Source: Gnetum montanum
Lineage: Eukaryota > Streptophyta > Gnetopsida > Gnetales > Gnetaceae
NCBI GenBank assembly: GCA_015680685.1
Contig: MNCI01000556.1
Coordinates: forward strand, 151,118 to 215,117
DNA length: 64,000 bases
Direction of reading: 5' to 3'
The notes under the pieces are model-generated. The model ran no database searches. It was not told where the DNA came from and saw nothing but the letters and a program-made list of their open reading frames with translations. Below are positions 60,651 to 64,000 of this stretch, one piece after another (position 1 is the stretch's first letter; each line of letters opens with the position of its first letter). The position numbers and the translations under genes were made by a program.

Positions 60651-60863
60651 ACTTAGGACTATCACCACTTGGAACTACATAAGGCTACATCAAGCTTCAC
60701 CTAATTTTTTTTTTTGTTAAAGTTGTCCTATCATTTTTGTAAATACCACTGTGGCATTTAAGAGTCATGTATATACTAGTTAGTGTCATGTGAATATACC
60801 TTCCAATTTTGTAAGGAAATCCATCCTCATTTTTTTTAACTCAAGGATGAGTTTTTAGTTAGT
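60651..60863 (+). other. Short internal remnant ending in the PPT context
   Basis: Between the two LTRs. It ends CTCAAGGATGAGTTTTTAGT directly before LTR B. The same kind of sequence precedes the LTR at 9.02 kb, and it is likely the 3' end of an otherwise deleted interior. Confidence 0.5.
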
Positions 60864-61781
60864 TGTGAGGGTATGATAAATCAAATATTTTATGGGCTAC
60901 AATATCGAGGATCTAATATCATAGCTGTGATGTCAAATCCTTGATATTAGGGCCCAAACTACAATGTTAGATATTTGATATCATAGACATGTCCAAGCCT
61001 ATAAATATGACATTTAGGTGCATGATCAAATAACAATTTCATTTCAACCTTTGCGAAATTTTTTTAATTTGTTTTCTTGATTTTAGTACTTAAAACTTAG
61101 CATTGTATGCCCATAGTATGACGCTAAGTGATTGAGTGGAATCTTGATTTGAGTTGAATATACTTGAACATATTTCATGATCGAAAATAAAGATCAAGAT
61201 TACTTTGCATCATTACAGCATCACTTAGATTTCTTTACTATTTACTTAGACTAATGTTTATCATTTTAACTTAGTATAATGTTTATTATTTCTTTAGTTA
61301 CTAATTTACTTTCCCATGCACTTTACTATTATTTTTGTTAAGTGGAATGAGTACGACTACTCTCAAATACTTAAGTGTAATTGTTTGGTAACCAAGTAGT
61401 ACTATCGCTTGGTATTCCTAGTAGCGAAGTACTTGATATCCTAGTAGTAGTTACATGAAATCCAAGGTGTGAATGAAAGGTCAAGTTGGATGCTCATCAC
61501 CATAGGCTAGATTAGATTCCTTTATCACTTTAGTTAAACTTCAACATAGAATTACATTTTTCTCTTTACAATGGATACTAGGAGAATGACCCATAAAACA
61601 TTAATTATCATACATCTCACTATGAGTTAAACCATACACCTTGATTTTATTGACTCATGTGGGAAGACAACGATCTTTTTACTAGCATAATCAGATTGCC
61701 TTATCTACAAAATTTGACTAGGCTATGTGTGAATACCCGTATCTTGTATGATTGTATGTTAGATTACTCCACTGCTCATCA
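60864..61781 (+). repeat. LTR copy B, 5' LTR of the gag at 61.9 kb
   Basis: From TGTGAGGGTATGATAAATC to CACTGCTCATCA, about 918 bp. Dyad 60,913-60,950, TATA box CTATAAATA at 60,999-61,007, AATAAAGAT near 61,190. Followed directly by a primer-binding site, so this is a 5' LTR. Confidence 0.8.
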
Positions 61782-61782
61782 T

Positions 61783-61800
61783 TGGTGCCACTGCCAAGGA
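61783..61800 (+). other. Primer-binding site
   Basis: TGGTGCCACTGCCAAGGA, five changes from TGGCGCCGTTGCCGGGGA, four of them transitions of the C-to-T/G-to-A kind. Two bases after the LTR end. Confidence 0.72.
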
Positions 61801-61923
61801 TAAGTCAATGTATGCTTAGTAATTGATTTCTCAAAGTTTGTTGTATCTGAAACACAAAGTCAAACCTTATAACCATAAGAAAAGCACACTTAAAACATAA
61901 TGTCTAAAAAAATATATAATATG

Positions 61924-63010
61924 GCTTCAAACAAAGATCAATCATCACCTACCAAGGAGACAAGAAGAAGCAATGATAGAATCATTGATGAAGAAGAATG
62001 GGGAATGCCAATGCAAAAAAGAATCATTTATGTTCACACTAATCCTTATCATCCATATTTCACTTTCATCTTTCATTAGGATAATCAAATGAGGTGGAGA
62101 GACATGCAAGGAAACATAGTCCTACCTCTAGAACATGCAACACTCAACATGCTCCGAACTACCTTAAGGGAAATGAATCTGAACCAAATCTAGGAAGGGT
62201 ACCATGTGACTATGCACATGACTAGGCCTTATGAACCCATAAAGGGGTAGATGAGGAGAGATGCTGCAATGAAAATCAAACATGTACATAACAAAGGGAG
62301 GTAACTCAACACTTCTTTTGTCTTGGGAGAACTTGATGTTGATGCATTTATTTTAGAGCAACTCCACCAAAACCATGAGGATTATTCAAAAACTCCTATC
62401 GGTAGACTTGAGGAACCTATCAAAGCCTAATTTCACTCCACTTTAGTAGAGACACCTAAGAAGGAGGCTACTAACTAGAGGCATAAGTAAGACTTGAGGC
62501 CAAGGGTTCCTACCAAATCCTATGAAGAAGCATACAAGAGTCATGAAAGGAGAACAAGCTAACATCATTCTCTTGCTACCTCATCTACCTCATCATGATC
62601 ATTAGAGGACTTTGAAAAAATATGACACAAGTACTAGGACTATTATAGGAAAGAAAGGAGGACTCATGATCACCATGACCATTATTCAAGTCACTCTAAT
62701 ACAAAAGATGAAGAATATGAAGGAGGTGATGAGATTGAAGAGAGGATCAAGAAAGGTATGAGCATAGAAGGGGTCACTACTATAATAGAGCATACAAACT
62801 TGACCATGATGATGAACCCGTTATGGCAACCCAGAGCATGATAAACATCCAAGAAGCTGTCCACATACCAACCCAGCACATGAGGGATAAGTGAATCAAA
62901 CAACTAGACATGAACAACATGTCAAGATTTGAAGGTGGCTACAATGCTAATCCACAACATCACCTTTAAGCTTTCCACGATGCTTGTATCCTACAAAACA
63001 TCAAAAGTGA
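61924..63010 (+). pseudogene. gag pseudogene of the element 1 family (element 3), cut at 63.01 kb
   Basis: ATG at 61,924 (MASNKDQSSPTKETRRSNDR, then IIDEEEWGMPMQKRIIYVHT). It has the family block 'FTFIFHxDNQMRWRDMQGNI', a His/Ser/Glu-rich middle, then LDMNNMSRFEGGYNANPQHH and AFHDACILQNI. The homology stops within a few bases of 63,010, where a foreign sequence begins. About a dozen stops, several TAG at expected Q. Confidence 0.75.
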
Positions 63011-64000
63011 AATTTTAGAAATTTTAGACATAGATCTCGTGCATCAAGGAAAAGAACAGGGAGGCTGAGAGAAATACTAAAGAAACTATATAAAGGAAAA
63101 AATGTTAGACATAAAGTAATAGAAATCTCAAAGCATTGCACAATGTCTATTGTGACACAAAATGTTTCTGGGGACTTGCACCCCTCATCAGTTTGTTTAG
63201 GCAATGTGGCTAGGTAGCCGAAGCTGCAAAGGCAAGGGAATGAGCATGCCAGTACATGTATAAATAGGGTCCTAAGTTCTAAAATTAGAAACTCCTGCTC
63301 ATTAAAATTAGAGTGGGCCCCATTTTTCATAGGCAAGATGGGGGTGGGACGATGTACTAACAAAACTATTACAAAACAATTTTTCAAAGGCAAACATGAA
63401 ACTTTCAACAAATTGGATCTTTTTGGTAGAGTTGAAGGGTGTTTAGCATTTAGGGGAACCCTCATGTTTGAATGGTGGACATGATGGGTCTAAGACCAAA
63501 GAATTTCATGCACATAGATGTCCGACTAAAAATAGCAATGAACAAAGATCTTCAACAGCAACGAAGAGACGAGCTACAATGATGCTATAGAAGAAACAAC
63601 TAGAGGTTGTGATGAAACTGAAGAAAACACCTTTAGAAGAAATGGCAATTGAGAAGACCAACGTAAGCAGGGTGGTTGTCAAAACATGGATGAAAAAGAA
63701 ACATGTTGTGGTCAACATAATCCTGCAACGTGATCAAAACCCATGGAGAACCTACAAAGGAATTAAAACCTAACCAAAACAGAAAAAATCTGAAAATGGT
63801 TAGAACCCAGAGAATAGTGAAAGATGCTGTCAAGAAAGGCTCTACAATTCCAAGGGAACAAGGTAGAGAGAAAAATATTAGAAATTTTAGAAATAGATCT
63901 CGTGCATCAAGGAAAAGAACAAGGAGGTTGAGAGAAATACTGAAGAAACTGTAAAATAGAAAAACTATTAGACAGAAAGTAATAGAAAGCTCAAAGCATT
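63010..64000 (+). mobile_element. Unidentified insertion bounded by 129-bp direct repeats
   Basis: The segment 63,009-63,137 recurs at 63,872-64,000 (863-bp offset, about 88% by eye) and may continue beyond the window. The first copy has an open plus frame of about 150 codons with a single TAG (SRASRKRTGRLREILKKLYK, then WAPFFIGKMGVGRCT and GRVEGCLAFRGTLMFEWW). The second copy encodes a similar basic segment (SRASRKRTRRLREILKKL). The copies could be short LTRs of a small element or a tandem repeat. I do not recognise the protein. Confidence 0.45.

Noticed and set aside
63001-63465. 154-codon minus-strand ORF as a gene
   Set aside because: The opposite strand of the same stretch is also nearly open, the ORF spans the insertion junction, and I see no motif; one of the two frames must be a shadow.

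Overview
This window looks like repeat-dominated nuclear DNA of a seed plant. My best guess is a gymnosperm with a very large genome, because the retrotransposons are old, nested and decayed but not removed. I see no bacterial operon, ribosomal RNA, tRNA or CRISPR array. I find no intact host gene. The nearest candidate is a short CpG-retaining block at about 16.2-16.86 kb that looks like the 5' end of a gene on the minus strand. Almost all recognisable coding sequence is transposable-element protein broken by stops, frameshifts and deletions. Nearly all calls rest on reading motifs by eye, without any database search.

Layout. 1-1.1 kb: a GC-rich minus-strand block with the C-terminal zinc-binding domain of a LINE reverse transcriptase, followed by an uninterrupted transposon-type reading frame that leaves the window. 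1.2-9.89 kb: a decayed plus-strand Ty3/gypsy element (gag, protease, truncated RT, RNase H, integrase, 3' LTR). Its 3' LTR abuts a minus-strand gag-PBS-LTR remnant of the same family (9.89-10.95 kb). 10.96-11.32 kb: a foldback MITE. 13.4-14.3 kb: a tRNA-derived SINE and a Ty1/copia fragment. 15.5-15.9 kb: a 190-bp tandem duplication.

17.2-42.4 kb is a nested pair, both in minus orientation. The outer element has ~0.57-kb LTRs and an iMet-type primer-binding site, with no recognisable proteins (LARD-like). An 18.7-kb Tat-lineage Ty3/gypsy element with 1.94-kb LTRs (20,770-39,469) is inserted in it. In its own orientation this runs LTR, PBS, gag with zinc knuckle, protease, a spliced gene in the opposite orientation, then RT, RNase H, a second archaeal-type RNase H, integrase, PPT, LTR. 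Hairpin-forming minisatellites separate the modules.

43.4-48.9 kb: an LTR element carrying one unrecognised coiled-coil protein and a duplicated PBS-containing head. 52-59.4 kb: a second, more decayed Tat-like gag-protease on the plus strand, again followed by an opposite-strand ORF. The last exon of that ORF matches the one in the big element, and an LTR has landed inside it. 59.8-63.0 kb: two same-orientation LTRs, a PBS and a gag, broken at 63.01 kb by an unidentified insertion flanked by 129-bp direct repeats.

The main candidate for something undescribed is the antisense, multi-intron ORF placed between protease and reverse transcriptase. It is seen twice independently, with matching last exons and similar distance from the protease. 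Opposite-strand extra ORFs are known in the Tat lineage (for example Grande), but there they lie downstream of integrase. Other points of interest are a hairpin joining the PPT region to the LTR tip, palindromes whose arms differ between copies but stay paired, and the unknown ORF of the 43-49 kb element.
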